Shown: positions 7,839 through 17,999 of the stretch, one piece after another | How positions within the stretch are numbered: the first letter of the stretch is position 1 | Layout of the letters: every line of letters begins with the position of its first letter | Notes under the pieces: generated by a model | What the model was told of the DNA's origin: nothing | What the model saw: the letters and a program-made list of their open reading frames with translations, nothing else | The model's database searches: none | Source of the DNA: Burkholderia vietnamiensis LMG 10929 | Lineage (GTDB): Bacteria > Pseudomonadota > Gammaproteobacteria > Burkholderiales > Burkholderiaceae | Assembly (NCBI RefSeq): GCF_000959445.1 | Contig: NZ_CP009630.1 | Span: forward strand, 310,001 to 374,000 | Direction: 5' to 3' | Length of the DNA: 64,000 bases | Program-made: the position numbers and the translations under genes

Positions 7839-8609
7839 TCAGTTCTTCAGCTTGTAGCCGGTGCGGAACATCCACGCGACGATCGCGAGCAGGATCGCCA
7901 GGAACAGCGAGGTCGCCGCGAGGCTGATCCACACGTGCACGTCGGCCAGCCCGTAGAACGACCAGCGGAAGCCGCTGATCAAATAGACGATCGGGTTGAA
8001 CAGCGTGACCACGCGCCACACGGGCGGCAGCATGTCCACCGAATAGAAGCTGCCGCCGAGAAACGTGAGCGGCGTGATGATCAGCAGCGGCACGAGCTGC
8101 AGCTTCTCGAAGCTGTCGGCCCAGATCCCGATCACGAACCCGAACAGGCTGAACGTGATGGACGTCAGCACGAGGAACAGCACCATCCAGAACGGATGCA
8201 GGATGTGCAACGGCACGAACAGGCCGGCCGTCGCGAGAATGATCAGCCCGAGCAGCATCGACTTCGACGCGGCCGCGCCCACGTACGCGATCACGATCTC
8301 CCAGTACGACACGGGCGCGGACAGCACCTCGTAGATCGTGCCCGTGAAGCGCGGGAAGTAGATGCCGAACGACGCGTTCGAGATGCTCTGCGACAGCAGC
8401 GACAGCATCACGAGGCCGGGCACGATGAACGATCCGTAGCCGATCCCGTTCACGTCGCTGATGCGTGAGCCGATCGCCGAGCCGAACACGACGAAGTACA
8501 GCGACGTCGAGATCACCGGCGCGATGATGCTCTGCATCAGCGTGCGTCGCGTGCGGGCCATTTCGGCGCGGTAGATCGCGCGGATCGCCTGCAGGTTCAT
8601 GTTGGTCAT
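7839..8609 (-). CDS. ABC-2 type exporter permease
   Basis: A 256-residue membrane protein of the ABC-2/NodJ/DrrB type with about six hydrophobic segments (for example [12 protein letters not shown] and [15 protein letters not shown]). The conserved region after the fifth segment, [13 protein letters not shown], is typical of the family. The ATPase gene ends 5 bp upstream, so the two form one operon and one transporter. Cargo cannot be read from sequence; members export drugs, polysaccharides or lipids. Confidence 0.95.
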   Translation of the reverse strand: MTNMNLQAIRAIYRAEMARTRRTLMQSIIAPVISTSLYFVVFGSAIGSRISDVNGIGYGSFIVPGLVMLSLLSQSISNASFGIYFPRFTGTIYEVLSAPVSYWEIVIAYVGAAASKSMLLGLIILATAGLFVPLHILHPFWMVLFLVLTSITFSLFGFVIGIWADSFEKLQLVPLLIITPLTFLGGSFYSVDMLPPVWRVVTLFNPIVYLISGFRWSFYGLADVHVWISLAATSLFLAILLAIVAWMFRTGYKLKN

Positions 8610-8614
8610 GTGCG

Positions 8615-9559
8615 TTACGTCCCTTGTGCGCCGTTGCGGCGATTGTCGATCAGGCTCACGAAGATGTCCTCGAGCGAGCTCTGCGTCGTATGCAGATCGC
8701 GAAAACCGATGCCGGCCGCGCCGAGCGCGGCGATCAGCTTGGCGATGCCCGCGTCGTCGCGCTGCGAGTCGTAGGTGTAGACGAGCGCGGTGCCGTCGGC
8801 CGCGCGTTCGAGCCCGAACACCGCCAGCTCGGCCGGCACCGCCGCGAGCGGCTGCTCCAGCTGCACGGTCAGCTGCTTCTTGCCGAGCTTGCGCATCAGT
8901 TCGTGCTTGTCTTCGACGAGCACGAGCTCGCCGCCGAGAATGATGCCGATGCGGTCGGCCATTTCCTCGGCTTCCTCGATGTAGTGGGTGGTCAACAGGA
9001 TCGTCACGCCGCTTTCGCGCAGCGAATCGACCAGCTTCCACATGTCGCGGCGCAGCTCGACGTCGACGCCGGCGGTCGGCTCGTCGAGGAACAGGATGCG
9101 CGGCTCGTGCGACAGCGCCTTCGCGATCATCACGCGGCGCTTCATGCCGCCCGACAGCGTCATCAGCTTGTTGTCGCGCTTGTCCCACAGCGACAGCGCC
9201 TTCAGCGTCTTCTCGATGTACGCGGGATCGGGCGCCTTGCCGAACAGGCCGCGGCTGAACGACACCGTCGCCCAGACGGTCTCGAACGCATCGGTCGTCA
9301 GTTCCTGCGGCACGAGCCCGATCATTTCGCGCGCCGCGCGGTAGTGATCGCGGATGTCGTGGCCGCCGACCGTCACGCGCCCTTCGGTCGGCGTGACGAT
9401 GCCGCAGATCGAGCCGATCAGCGTGGTCTTGCCCGCGCCGTTCGGCCCGAGCAGCGCGAAGATCTCGCCGGGGCGGATGTCGAGGTTCACGTGCTTGAGC
9501 GCCTGGAAGCCGGACGCGTAAGTCTTGGAGAGGTCGGAAACGGAGAGGATCGGTTGCAT
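8615..9559 (-). CDS. ABC transporter ATP-binding protein, ABC-2 partner
   Basis: A 314-residue ATPase with Walker [11 protein letters not shown]-loop region LVPQELTTD, signature LSGGMKRR, Walker [13 protein letters not shown] and switch His in [12 protein letters not shown]. The C-terminal 80 residues are the extension typical of CcmA/DrrA-type exporters. GTG codons upstream (9574, 9565) are possible starts; the ATG at 9559 is taken because homologous proteins begin near [10 protein letters not shown]. It forms the exporter with the downstream permease. Confidence 0.95.
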   Translation of the reverse strand: MQPILSVSDLSKTYASGFQALKHVNLDIRPGEIFALLGPNGAGKTTLIGSICGIVTPTEGRVTVGGHDIRDHYRAAREMIGLVPQELTTDAFETVWATVSFSRGLFGKAPDPAYIEKTLKALSLWDKRDNKLMTLSGGMKRRVMIAKALSHEPRILFLDEPTAGVDVELRRDMWKLVDSLRESGVTILLTTHYIEEAEEMADRIGIILGGELVLVEDKHELMRKLGKKQLTVQLEQPLAAVPAELAVFGLERAADGTALVYTYDSQRDDAGIAKLIAALGAAGIGFRDLHTTQSSLEDIFVSLIDNRRNGAQGT

Positions 9560-9574
9560 GCTCACGGATGGCAC

Positions 9575-10413
9575 GGCTGCTCGGGCCGACCCCGTGCGCC
9601 GCGCGAGCCCGGCGCCGCCGCTGCGACACGGCTGGCTGCGGGTGCGGCATGGCGAACGGGCGTCATGTCGAACGGCGTTGTGGTGCGGGATCGCAGGATC
9701 GCCATATTAGCAACCGGAAGATGGAAATGCATTTCTGCGCAAACGATATGCGATGCATGCACGGAATTCGCGCGAAATAGGCGTGCACTGCTCATCAATC
9801 AGGCGATTTATTTGAATCGGGTGAACAATGAGCGGTATTTTGCCGGAGCGTGCCGGGCCGGAGCGGTAAGCAGCACATGTACCGCCGAAGTATTTGTCTG
9901 AGCAAATAAATCGAAGGTCGTTTGAAAAATTGTGAAAGGCCCTGAGCGCGCTTGGATCGAGCCGTCCGGTTCGTTTGGAACTCTGCATCCATTTACTTGC
10001 GCGCAACGCCCGATCATAGTCTCGGCAAACGTCGCATCACGATAACGAATCCAGCGTACGTACGGAGACCAACCCATGAGACGCCTTTCCGAGGGCCCGG
10101 CCAAGCTGCCGTTCATCAGCTGTTCGCCTGACGCAGGCGCGACGCGAGTCGCCTGCCTGCGTTACCGCATCGCGTCGGCGCTGTAGCGACGCATCCCGAT
10201 CCGTTTCGATTGTTCCGACGGCGCCGTGCCCGATGGCGGCGCTGCCGGCTTGCGCCTGCGTGTCGCCGCGACTCCGTGTTCGCTCGGACGAGCCGTGTGG
10301 CGCGCGCTGCGCGCATCGTCATGCGCCGCGCCCGATGTGCGCGGCGTGATACCAACCGGCGGGCCACGCAGCCCGACCGGACGAGACTCGTCGTACCTCA
10401 AAAGGAGGGGTTG
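9575..10413. other. 839-bp, relatively AT-rich intergenic region
   Basis: This lies between the divergent ABC exporter and the DUF2957 cluster. The segment 9710-10010 is clearly poorer in GC than its neighbours and has runs such as GAAAAATTGTGAAAG; it probably contains the promoters of both flanking operons. No tRNA-like cloverleaf, riboswitch or IS end is recognisable. A 36-codon ORF with a plausible ribosome site lies at 10076 and is listed separately. Other ORFs here are overlapping shadows. Confidence 0.5.
10076..10186 (+). CDS. Possible 36-aa small ORF
   Basis: ATG at 10076 is preceded by CGGAGACC at a good distance. The predicted peptide begins MRRLSEGPAKL and holds two Cys, with no hydrophobic stretch. 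It ends 227 bp before the first DUF2957 gene and might be a leader ORF or chance. There is no independent support. Confidence 0.25.
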   Translation: MRRLSEGPAKLPFISCSPDAGATRVACLRYRIASAL

Positions 10414-12024
10414 ATGCTTTGCATTCCTGAGTGGCGGAAAGCGATCCTGTCGTGTGCCGTGCTGGCGCTGCCGTTCGTCGCCGGCTGCGGCGGCGGTGAC
10501 GACCCGGGGCCGATCAACGTGCCGCAGTGTTCGGGCAGCGCGTGCGGGCCGAGCGGCGCCGAAACGACGCCGCCCGTCGTGACGAAGCTGTGCCCGGATG
10601 CGCTCGACTACACGACCACCTACACCGGCGGCTCGGGCAGCGGCGAATACGTGAAGGTGAAGTTCGACACGACCAGGCTCACTTACCAGATGCAGTTCCT
10701 CGAATCGTCGGTGCCGACCTCGGCGGGGCAGGTCAACGACACGCGTGCGGGCCTGACGATCAGCGGCGCATTCCATCACCCGACCAACCTGCCGACCGCC
10801 GAGCAGAACCGCTGCGCGTTCGTGCTCGACAGCGGCGCAACGAGCGACGGTGCATATTCCGTGACGATCAATCGCGCCGATCCGCCGATGCTGTTCGTCG
10901 GCAACGGCGTGGTCGGCGGCGGCATTCCGGGTGCGACGATCGCGTTTCCGGGCATCGAGCTGCTGCCGGGGCTGTTCCTCGGCACCGTGCCGTCGCGTAC
11001 GTTCGACTTCTATCCGTTCATCGGCTTCACCGACACCGAGACCGATTTCGCGAAAGTCGCGGGCAACTACAACGAGGTGGGCATCCATCTGTCGCCGCTC
11101 GGCGGCAACGCGCAGAGCACGGCCGGCCCGGTCGGCTGGGAGCCGGACGTCGTGAACTGGAACCAGACGCTCAATGCGGACGGCTCCTGCACGATCACGC
11201 CGAACAGCGACTACTCCTGCCAGACCACCGGCTCGCCGTGGACGCTGCGCAAGAACGCGGACGGATCGAACGACAACGTGTTCGTGAGCAATGCGGTGGC
11301 GAGCCAGTTCGGCACGCCGGTATACCCGCTCGCGGGGCAGGGCGCGTCGCTCGTGATCGCACCGAGCCAGGCGAAGGGCATCATGATCGTCGGCAAGCTC
11401 AACGGCTTGCGCGTGCCGGTCGTGATTCGCGTCGGCTACAACCACGTCGATGCCGGCAATCTGCTTGCGTCCGTCGCGGACCCCGAGGTCGGCATCTCGA
11501 TGCTTTCGTCGACGACCGCGATCGCCGCGAATTCGCTGAAGGGCGGCTACATCGGCGCGACGAGCGCATCCGCATGCGGTGTCGTGACGTCGACCGGGCA
11601 GGCGAACGCGCTGGCGGTGGGCGGGCCGAGCCTGGACGTGAGCGTCCCGCACCCCGACCTGCCGGGCACGTTCATGAACGGCGCGTTCTATTCGGCGGCC
11701 GGCAGTTGCAACGACGGCACCGCCGTGTCGACGATGGCGGCGAACTACACGTCGACGCTGTTCCAGGGCGCCACCGCGGCGTTCATCGATCCGCAGACTT
11801 CGTCGGTCACCTCGCAGTTCGCGCTCGACTACACGCAGGCCACGCCGGGCAAGATCAAGGTGACGGTCGCCCAGGACTTCAACGCGAAGGGCGCGAACGG
11901 CAACGTGGCGATCTTCGCCAAGGGCGACACGGGCTGGCTCGTGACGGCGGGCAACGTCTACGCGATGGTGGTCAACAACAGCAAGGTCAACCCGTTCTTC
12001 ACGGTCGGCGCGTTCGTTCAGTAA
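10414..12024 (+). CDS. DUF2957 lipoprotein, paralogue 1
   Basis: A 536-residue exported lipoprotein. The signal peptide ends in a lipobox, VAGC (Cys about 26), followed by a Gly/Asp linker. The mature domain begins at LCPDALDYTTTYTGGSGSGE, a motif repeated nearly identically in the next gene, and ends FFTVGAFVQ, which is also the last eight residues of that gene (FTVGAFVQ). This is the DUF2957 family of unknown function seen in Burkholderia. The start is fixed by AAAGGAGG at 10401-10408. Asp after the lipobox Cys is not at +2, so outer-membrane delivery is expected. It is co-directional with the paralogue, OmpW and PraB-like genes, suggesting a joint envelope role. Confidence 0.9.
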   Translation: MLCIPEWRKAILSCAVLALPFVAGCGGGDDPGPINVPQCSGSACGPSGAETTPPVVTKLCPDALDYTTTYTGGSGSGEYVKVKFDTTRLTYQMQFLESSVPTSAGQVNDTRAGLTISGAFHHPTNLPTAEQNRCAFVLDSGATSDGAYSVTINRADPPMLFVGNGVVGGGIPGATIAFPGIELLPGLFLGTVPSRTFDFYPFIGFTDTETDFAKVAGNYNEVGIHLSPLGGNAQSTAGPVGWEPDVVNWNQTLNADGSCTITPNSDYSCQTTGSPWTLRKNADGSNDNVFVSNAVASQFGTPVYPLAGQGASLVIAPSQAKGIMIVGKLNGLRVPVVIRVGYNHVDAGNLLASVADPEVGISMLSSTTAIAANSLKGGYIGATSASACGVVTSTGQANALAVGGPSLDVSVPHPDLPGTFMNGAFYSAAGSCNDGTAVSTMAANYTSTLFQGATAAFIDPQTSSVTSQFALDYTQATPGKIKVTVAQDFNAKGANGNVAIFAKGDTGWLVTAGNVYAMVVNNSKVNPFFTVGAFVQ

Positions 12025-12095
12025 CGGCGCATCGAACACGGAACCCCGGCGGCGCACGCAGCGCCGCCGGCGAACAAAATTTCAAGAGGATTCCT

Positions 12096-13349
12096 ATGAA
12101 CGTGAAGCATTGGATGGTGGCGGCGTCGCTCGCGCCGCTGGTGGCCGCGTGCGGCGGCGACGGCGACCCGCCGGCCGTCAGCCCCGTGCGGCTGTGTCCG
12201 CAGACGATCGACTACAACACGGCCTTCGTCGGCGGCTCCGGCTCGGGCGAGCTCGTGAAGGTGCAGCTCGACACCACGAAGATGACGTACCGCGTGACCT
12301 ACCTCGCGTCGCCGGTCCCGACCACGACCGGCACGGTGCAGCCGACGCGCGACGCGGCGCCGGCCAACGTGGTCGACGGCACGCTGGTCGACGAGACGGG
12401 GCTGCCGACGGTGAAGCTGAACCAGTGCACGTTCCGGATGCAGAACGCGAGCCTCGACCCGACCCGGCCGGCCCGCCTGTTCCTCGGCGAAGGCGTGCTC
12501 GGCGGTGCGATTCCCGGCGCGACGATCCAGTTCGACGGCGTGATCGGCGTCGGCAAGATCTCGAAGACGACGTTCCCGTACTACCCGTTCATCAGCTTCT
12601 CGTCGCTCGAAACCGATCTGTCGAAGATCGCCGGCACCTACAACCAGCTCGGCTATCACCAGGTGCCGTCGCAGAGCTTCGCGCCGGTGGCGCTCGACCA
12701 GCAGGTGACGATCCACGCGGACGGCAGCTACGTCGAAACCGACAACTTCGGCAAGAAGAACGGCGGGCAGCCGCTGGCGTCGAGCGCGACCGTGAACCAG
12801 CCGTTCACGCTGCGCGCCGACGCGCCGGCCTTCCAGTCGCTCAACTACCAGCCGCAGATTGCGCCCACGCTCGCGGCCGTCGATCCGGCGAAGGCCGGCA
12901 AGGGCATTCTGATCGTCGGCAAGCTGCGCAATCAGCTCGTGCCGATCTTCATCCGGACCGGCGCGGCGAATGCGGACCTCACGCAGGGCCCGCCGAGCGC
13001 CGACGACGAATCGGGCATCTCGTTCCTGAGCCCGCAGACGGCCATCGCGCCAGGCTCGCAGAACGGCGAGTACACGGGGGTCGACAGCGCGTTCAACTAT
13101 CGCGCCACCGCGCTCGTCGGCGCGCAGGCGACGCTGCTCGATCCGTTCAACGCGTCGCAGGCCGCACTCGCGCGCGCGCTGAACCTCGACTTCACGCAGC
13201 AGGTGCCGGGCGTCGTGACGACCGTGCATGCGGACGCGGCGTCGGGGCCGGCGACCGGCAAGTTCGTGTTCACCGGCGGAGTGTTCGGGTTCCTCGACAT
13301 GGCCGATGCAAGCAATCCGTACTTCACGGTCGGCGCGTTCGTGCAGTGA
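12096..13349 (+). CDS. DUF2957 lipoprotein, paralogue 2
   Basis: A 417-residue paralogue of the preceding gene, 71 bp downstream with AAGAGGA as ribosome site. The signal peptide is short and the lipobox is VAAC (Cys about 19), followed by GGDGDPP. It keeps the LCPQTIDYNTAFVGGSGSGE opening, the VFGFLDM...NPYFTVGAFVQ end and the central FYPFI/YYPFI segment, but lacks about 120 residues that paralogue 1 has in its C-terminal half (the Cys-containing insert). Function unknown; probably the product of a tandem duplication followed by divergence. Confidence 0.9.
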   Translation: MNVKHWMVAASLAPLVAACGGDGDPPAVSPVRLCPQTIDYNTAFVGGSGSGELVKVQLDTTKMTYRVTYLASPVPTTTGTVQPTRDAAPANVVDGTLVDETGLPTVKLNQCTFRMQNASLDPTRPARLFLGEGVLGGAIPGATIQFDGVIGVGKISKTTFPYYPFISFSSLETDLSKIAGTYNQLGYHQVPSQSFAPVALDQQVTIHADGSYVETDNFGKKNGGQPLASSATVNQPFTLRADAPAFQSLNYQPQIAPTLAAVDPAKAGKGILIVGKLRNQLVPIFIRTGAANADLTQGPPSADDESGISFLSPQTAIAPGSQNGEYTGVDSAFNYRATALVGAQATLLDPFNASQAALARALNLDFTQQVPGVVTTVHADAASGPATGKFVFTGGVFGFLDMADASNPYFTVGAFVQ

Positions 13350-13414
13350 CCGCGCGCAGCGACACGGCGGCGCCGCGCAGGTGCGCGGCGCCCGGACAGA
13401 ACAGGGGAGACTTC

Positions 13415-14239
13415 ATGAAGAAGGTGATTGCCGCGGGTGTCGTCGCATGCATGTCGACGCTCGCATCGGCGCAGCAGGCGGGTGACAACGTCGCGACGCT
13501 GGGCTGGCTGCACATCATGCCGCAGGATTCGACCAACGGGCTGACGACCAATCTCGCCAACATGCCGATCAACGGGCCGCTGCGGCTGCCCGGCTCGTTC
13601 ACGTCGCCGGGCACCAGCCTGACGGTGAACAACGCCGATACGGTCGGCCTCACGCTCACGCACTTTTTCACCGACCACATCGCGGTGACCTCGGTACTCG
13701 GCGTGCCGCCCGAATTCACGCTGACCGGGCACGGCGTGATCCGGCCGCCGGGGCCGTCCGGCGCGCTCGGCTCGGTCGACATGGACAAGACGTCGAACCA
13801 GCCGGCCGTGAAGAACGCGCGGCAATGGAGTCCGACCGTCATTCTTCAGTACTACTTCAATGCGCCGACCGCGAAGTTTCGTCCGTTCGTCGGGATCGGC
13901 GTCGCGTACAGCTGGTTCAGCAACATCGAGCTGAACGGCAACTTCGCGAGGGACATCAACGAGAACCTCGGCAGCGTGCTGGCGGCCGGGGCCGGCAAGC
14001 CGGGACCGACGTCGGTGGAGGGCAAGGCGTCGTCGTCGTTTACGCCCGTCTACAACATCGGCGCGAGCTACGCGATCGACAAGCACTGGGGGCTGACGGC
14101 AACGCTGACCTACATGCCGCTGAAGACTTACTCGTCGCTCGTGATCAAGGCGGCCGACGGCTCGACGCTCGCCACCACGCGCACCAGGCTGAAGGCCGAT
14201 CCGCTGATTACGTTCGTCGGGATTTCCTACAAGTTCTGA
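13415..14239 (+). CDS. OmpW-family outer membrane protein
   Basis: A 274-residue beta-barrel precursor: signal peptide MKKVIAAGVVACMSTLASA, then alternating strands including FTDHIAVTSVLGVPPEFTL and the family-typical RQWSPTVILQYYF and FRPFVGIGVAYSWFS segments. It ends in a terminal Phe (ISYKF), the BAM signal. OmpW barrels have eight strands and a hydrophobic channel for small apolar molecules. Its place between DUF2957 lipoproteins and a PraB-like protein suggests surface or hydrophobe handling. It starts 65 bp after paralogue 2, with GGGGAGA as ribosome site. Confidence 0.9.
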   Translation: MKKVIAAGVVACMSTLASAQQAGDNVATLGWLHIMPQDSTNGLTTNLANMPINGPLRLPGSFTSPGTSLTVNNADTVGLTLTHFFTDHIAVTSVLGVPPEFTLTGHGVIRPPGPSGALGSVDMDKTSNQPAVKNARQWSPTVILQYYFNAPTAKFRPFVGIGVAYSWFSNIELNGNFARDINENLGSVLAAGAGKPGPTSVEGKASSSFTPVYNIGASYAIDKHWGLTATLTYMPLKTYSSLVIKAADGSTLATTRTRLKADPLITFVGISYKF

Positions 14240-14360
14240 GCCGCGCGGCGCGCCCGGCGCGCGCCGTGCGGCTTCCTGCGACGGGCCGGCCGTTCGCTTC
14301 GTCCGGGCCGTCGCGTTTCCGGCGGCATGCCGCCATTTGTGAAGAGAGGGGGCAGTTCAA

Positions 14361-14864
14361 ATGAGCATTCGTCAAATCGCATCGCTTGTTGCTGCAGTGG
14401 CATTCACCGCGGCTGCGGCCGCGCCCGCGTTCGCGGTGACCGTATCGCGCGCGGACGGCCAGCCGATGAACCCCAACGGCGAACCGTTCTCCGCGTCCGG
14501 GCTCACGACGCTCAGCAAGGGGTCGATCAATGCGGCATGCAACGCGACGTTCAACGGCACGATCACGTCGACCGGCATCGTCAACATCACGTCGACGACC
14601 TTCACGGGCGGCGCCACCTGCGGGCTGATCAGCGGCAGCGCGACGAGTGCGTCGCCGTGGACCGGCCAGGCCGACAGTCCGACCCAACTGTCGATCAACA
14701 ACGCGAAGGTGACCGTCACGCTGCTCGGCACCTGCGGGCCGAGCAAGGTCGTGACCGCGTGGAGCGATCCGAACTCGTCGCTGACGTTCAACAACGCGGT
14801 GCTGACGCCGGACTGCAAGGTCAGCGGCACGGTCGTCACGTCGCCGAAGTTCCACGTGCAGTAA
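14361..14864 (+). CDS. PraB-like secreted protein (alkane-oxidation activator family)
   Basis: A 167-residue exported protein with a clear signal peptide ending APAFA. The mature part is small, Thr/Ser/Asn-rich and beta-predicted, with Cys in AACNATFNG, ATCGLIS, GTCGPSK and PDCKVSG, which could form two disulfides. The pattern around TLSKGSINAACNATFNGT and the SPWTG segment resembles Pseudomonas PraB, an extracellular protein linked to alkane use and later to amyloid-like surface material. Family assignment is by eye. It is the last of four envelope genes on this strand. Confidence 0.7.
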   Translation: MSIRQIASLVAAVAFTAAAAAPAFAVTVSRADGQPMNPNGEPFSASGLTTLSKGSINAACNATFNGTITSTGIVNITSTTFTGGATCGLISGSATSASPWTGQADSPTQLSINNAKVTVTLLGTCGPSKVVTAWSDPNSSLTFNNAVLTPDCKVSGTVVTSPKFHVQ

Positions 14865-15094
14865 GCATCGCGCGATCGCGACCGCACGCCTGCCGGTTAC
14901 GAGGGCCGTGAGAGGATGCGCGGCGGGCGTCGCGGTTTCGCGGGACGTGGGCGTGGCCGCTCGGATGAGCGCGAATCGACGCGGCGGCGAGGCAGGCGGT
15001 GCGGCTCATCGCACCGCCTGCGCTTGACGGGACCGCTCGACCGGCCCACTACATAACAACCATTCCGATTCGCCGGAACTCCTTCGGACCACCC

Positions 15095-16216
15095 ATGCTC
15101 ACCGACCCAGCGAAGTATGGCGATGCCCGCGGTGCGACGCCTGACCGGCTGCGCACGGCCGCGTGGCTGCAGTATCTGATCGAACGTCTACAGGTGCCGG
15201 CCGGTGCCGAGGCCGACGCGGCCGCTGCGGCCGCTGCTTCGTCGACGGACTCGCGCGATGCGCGCGTGCGCGCCGGCGCAGCGCTTTCCGATGAGGCGAT
15301 CGCCGTCCTGCACGAGGTCGCGCCGTGGCTGGCGACGGATGGCGGCGGTTGCGCATGCGACGCGGGCGACGCGCTCGAAGCATGCGTGCACGTGCCCGAC
15401 GCGCAGCAGTTGGCGCATGCGGAGCGTCGCTGCCCCGGTTCGCGCGTGGCGTTCGAAGCCGCTCACGGATTCGTCGCTGCGTGGACCTTCGACGATCCCG
15501 ACGATGGCTGGGCCGCACTCGAGCGGATTGCCAGCGGCGTCGCCCTCGATGACGGCAGCGGCGAACGCGCACCGCATGAAGCCGAAGCAGACGGCGAAGC
15601 ACCGCCTGCGAAGAACCCGAGAGAACGCCGCGTGGCGGTCGCCGCGGGCGGCATGGACGCGTCGGCCGGCCACGACGCGATCATCGACGCGCTCGTGCTG
15701 CGCGTGTGCGGGCCGCGCGACGCGGCGGCGCGCATCGACGAGATGGCCGCGCTCGCGACGTACTGCGCGGCACTCGCCGCAGGCACGCGGATGTCGCTGG
15801 CCGCATACGGCGGCCGGCACAATCTCGTCGCGCGCGCGATCCGCGAACGACGCGGCGATCTCGCCTCGGTGTCCGGCCTGCTCGCGGCGGTGTCGGTGTG
15901 CCGGCTCGAACGGCTCGTCGGCGCGGGCAGCTTCTGGGCGTATTACCTGCTGGCCGGCGTCGTGATCGCGGCGCCCGACACGGTGCGCGCATATGCGCGC
16001 CGCTTCTACGGCGACGCATGGCAGAGCTGGCTCGATCAGACGCTCGCATGGCCGGCGATCGGCCGCTTCGGGCCGAAAGAAGAGGTCGCGTTCGACCGCT
16101 TGCGCGGCGCGATGAGCCTGACGTCGCGTGCGAACCCGATCGTGCGCGCGAAACGCATACGGTCGCGAGCGACCGCGATCACGCGCTTCAATGCGGGCGG
16201 CAGCGACGCCCAATGA
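15095..16216 (+). CDS. Hypothetical protein, 373 aa
   Basis: An Ala/Arg/Asp-rich cytosolic protein with no recognised catalytic motif. The N-terminal half (to about 190) looks low-complexity and disordered, with several Cys (GGGCACDAGD). The C-terminal half is predicted helical and better conserved in style, with LATYCAALAAGTRMSLA and FWAYYLLAGVVIAAPDTV. It has some resemblance to proteins carrying DUF6931, but I hold that weakly. The start ATG at 15095 lacks a good Shine-Dalgarno. The gene stops inside the betA terminator stem region, convergent with the betIBA operon. Confidence 0.7.
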   Translation: MLTDPAKYGDARGATPDRLRTAAWLQYLIERLQVPAGAEADAAAAAAASSTDSRDARVRAGAALSDEAIAVLHEVAPWLATDGGGCACDAGDALEACVHVPDAQQLAHAERRCPGSRVAFEAAHGFVAAWTFDDPDDGWAALERIASGVALDDGSGERAPHEAEADGEAPPAKNPRERRVAVAAGGMDASAGHDAIIDALVLRVCGPRDAAARIDEMAALATYCAALAAGTRMSLAAYGGRHNLVARAIRERRGDLASVSGLLAAVSVCRLERLVGAGSFWAYYLLAGVVIAAPDTVRAYARRFYGDAWQSWLDQTLAWPAIGRFGPKEEVAFDRLRGAMSLTSRANPIVRAKRIRSRATAITRFNAGGSDAQ

Positions 16217-16248
16217 AAAACGGCTCGCGGCGAGAACGCCGCGAGCCG
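16216..16248 (-). terminator. Intrinsic terminator of betIBA
   Basis: 12-bp perfect stem (16221-16232 with 16237-16248), loop AGAA, followed on the minus strand by TTTTT (16220-16216). It terminates the betI-betB-betA transcript. The U-tract overlaps the stop codon of the convergent gene. Confidence 0.85.
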
Positions 16249-16276
16249 TGCACGCTGTCGTCGCGCGCGGACGCGC

Positions 16277-17977
16277 CTACGCCGTCTCCGGCTGCCGCAC
16301 CGCTTTCGCGACGTTGCGCGCCGGCGCGCCGTTCGCGACGTAGTACGCGACGTTCGCACGCGCGAGCGGCTCGCGGCCGCGAATCCGGTCGGCGATCTTC
16401 TCCGCGATCATGATCGTCGGCGCGTTCAGGTTGCCGGTCGTGATGATCGGCATGATCGACGCGTCGACGACCCGCAGCCCATCCAGCCCATGCACGCGGC
16501 CTTCGTCGTCGACCACGGCCATGTCGTCGTAGCCCATCTTGCACGAGCACGACGGATGGAACGCGGTCTCGGCGCGCGCGCGCACGAACGTATCGAGTTC
16601 CTTGTCGGAGCGGCAGTCGGCGCCCGGGTTCAGCTCGCGGCCGCGATAGCGGTCGAGCGCCGGTTGCCGCATGATCTCGCGCGTCGCGCGGATCGCATCG
16701 CGGAACTCGCGCCAGTCGAGCGCCTCGGCCATGTAGTTGAACAGGATGCTCGGATGGTCGTTCGGGTCGCGCGAGCGCAGCTTCACGCGGCCCCGGCTCG
16801 GCGAGCGCATCGAGCCGACGTGCGCCTGGAAGCCGTGCATCTCGATCGCGTTCGAGCCGTTGTAGTTGATCGCGACGGGCAGGAAGTGATACTGGATGTT
16901 CGGCCAGGGATCGTCGTCGCGCGTGCGGATGAAGCCGCCGGCCTCGAAATGGTTGCTCGCGCCGAGGCCCGTGCCGTTCAGCATCCATTCGAGCCCGATC
17001 TTCGGCTGGTTCCACCATTTGAGCGCCGGATACAGCGAGACGGGCTCCTTGCATTCGTACTGGATGTACATCTCCAGGTGATCCTGCAGGTTCTGGCCGA
17101 CCCCCGGCAGGTCCAGCACGATCGGGATGTCGAGCTCTTTCAGCCACGCGCCGGGGCCGACGCCCGAGCGCTGCAGCAGTTGCGGCGACGCGATCGCGCC
17201 GCTGCACACGAGCACCTCGCGGCGCGCATGCGCGGTGGCGCGCTCGCTGCCGCGCAGGTATGCGACACCCGACGCGCGCTTGCCGTCGAACAGGATGCGG
17301 TCGGCCAGCGCGTGCGTGACGATCTCGAGGTTCGGGCGCGTCTTCGCCTGGTCGAGGTAGCCGCGCGCGGTGCTCGCGCGGCGGCCCTTCGGCGTGACGG
17401 TGCGGTCCATCGGGCCGAAGCCTTCCTGCTGATAGCCGTTGAGGTCGTCGGTGCGCGGATAGCCGGCCTGCACGCCGGCCTCGACCATCGCTTCGAACAG
17501 TGGGTTCGCGCCCGGCTTGCTGGTCGTGACCGACACGGGGCCGTCGCCGCCGTGGTAATCGTTCGGGCCGACGTCGCGCGTTTCGGCCTTCCGGAAGTAC
17601 GGCAGGCAATCGAGATAGGTCCAGCGCTCGAGGCCCTGGTGCGTCGACCAGTTGTCGTAGTCGAGCGCGTTGCCGCGGATGTAGCACATCCCGTTGATCA
17701 GCGACGAGCCGCCGAGCCCCTTGCCGCGGCCGCATTCCATGCGGCGGTTGTCCATGTGCGGCTCGGGGTCGGTTTCGTACGCCCAGTTGTAGCGGCGGCC
17801 CTGCAGCGGATAGGCGAGCGCCGCCGGCATCTGCGTACGGAAGTCGAAGCGGTAGTCGGGGCCACCGGCTTCGAGCAGCAGCACCGTGACGTTCGGATCT
17901 TCCGTCAGGCGCGTCGCGAGCACGTTGCCCGCGGAACCGGCGCCGCAGATGATGTAGTCGTATTCGCGTGTCGTCAT
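16277..17977 (-). CDS. betA: Choline dehydrogenase
   Basis: A 566-residue GMC-family flavoprotein oxidising choline to betaine aldehyde (and onward) at the inner membrane, passing electrons to the respiratory chain. Visible: the FAD-binding [10 protein letters not shown] near residue 12, the GMC signature [15 protein letters not shown] near 85, second signature [16 protein letters not shown], active-site His in [10 protein letters not shown] near 470, and the terminal FAD motif [18 protein letters not shown]. The length matches the family. The ATG at 17977 follows GGAGATATCC. It is the last gene of the betIBA operon (22 bp after betB) and should be under BetI control. Confidence 0.97.
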   Translation of the reverse strand: MTTREYDYIICGAGSAGNVLATRLTEDPNVTVLLLEAGGPDYRFDFRTQMPAALAYPLQGRRYNWAYETDPEPHMDNRRMECGRGKGLGGSSLINGMCYIRGNALDYDNWSTHQGLERWTYLDCLPYFRKAETRDVGPNDYHGGDGPVSVTTSKPGANPLFEAMVEAGVQAGYPRTDDLNGYQQEGFGPMDRTVTPKGRRASTARGYLDQAKTRPNLEIVTHALADRILFDGKRASGVAYLRGSERATAHARREVLVCSGAIASPQLLQRSGVGPGAWLKELDIPIVLDLPGVGQNLQDHLEMYIQYECKEPVSLYPALKWWNQPKIGLEWMLNGTGLGASNHFEAGGFIRTRDDDPWPNIQYHFLPVAINYNGSNAIEMHGFQAHVGSMRSPSRGRVKLRSRDPNDHPSILFNYMAEALDWREFRDAIRATREIMRQPALDRYRGRELNPGADCRSDKELDTFVRARAETAFHPSCSCKMGYDDMAVVDDEGRVHGLDGLRVVDASIMPIITTGNLNAPTIMIAEKIADRIRGREPLARANVAYYVANGAPARNVAKAVRQPETA

Positions 17978-17999
17978 GACGGGATATCTCCTATCGTTC

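Noticed and set aside
7010..7927. 305-aa plus-strand ORF opposite the MBL and ABC genes
   Set aside because: A typical high-GC antisense shadow (Arg/His/Asp-rich), covered by two well supported minus-strand genes.
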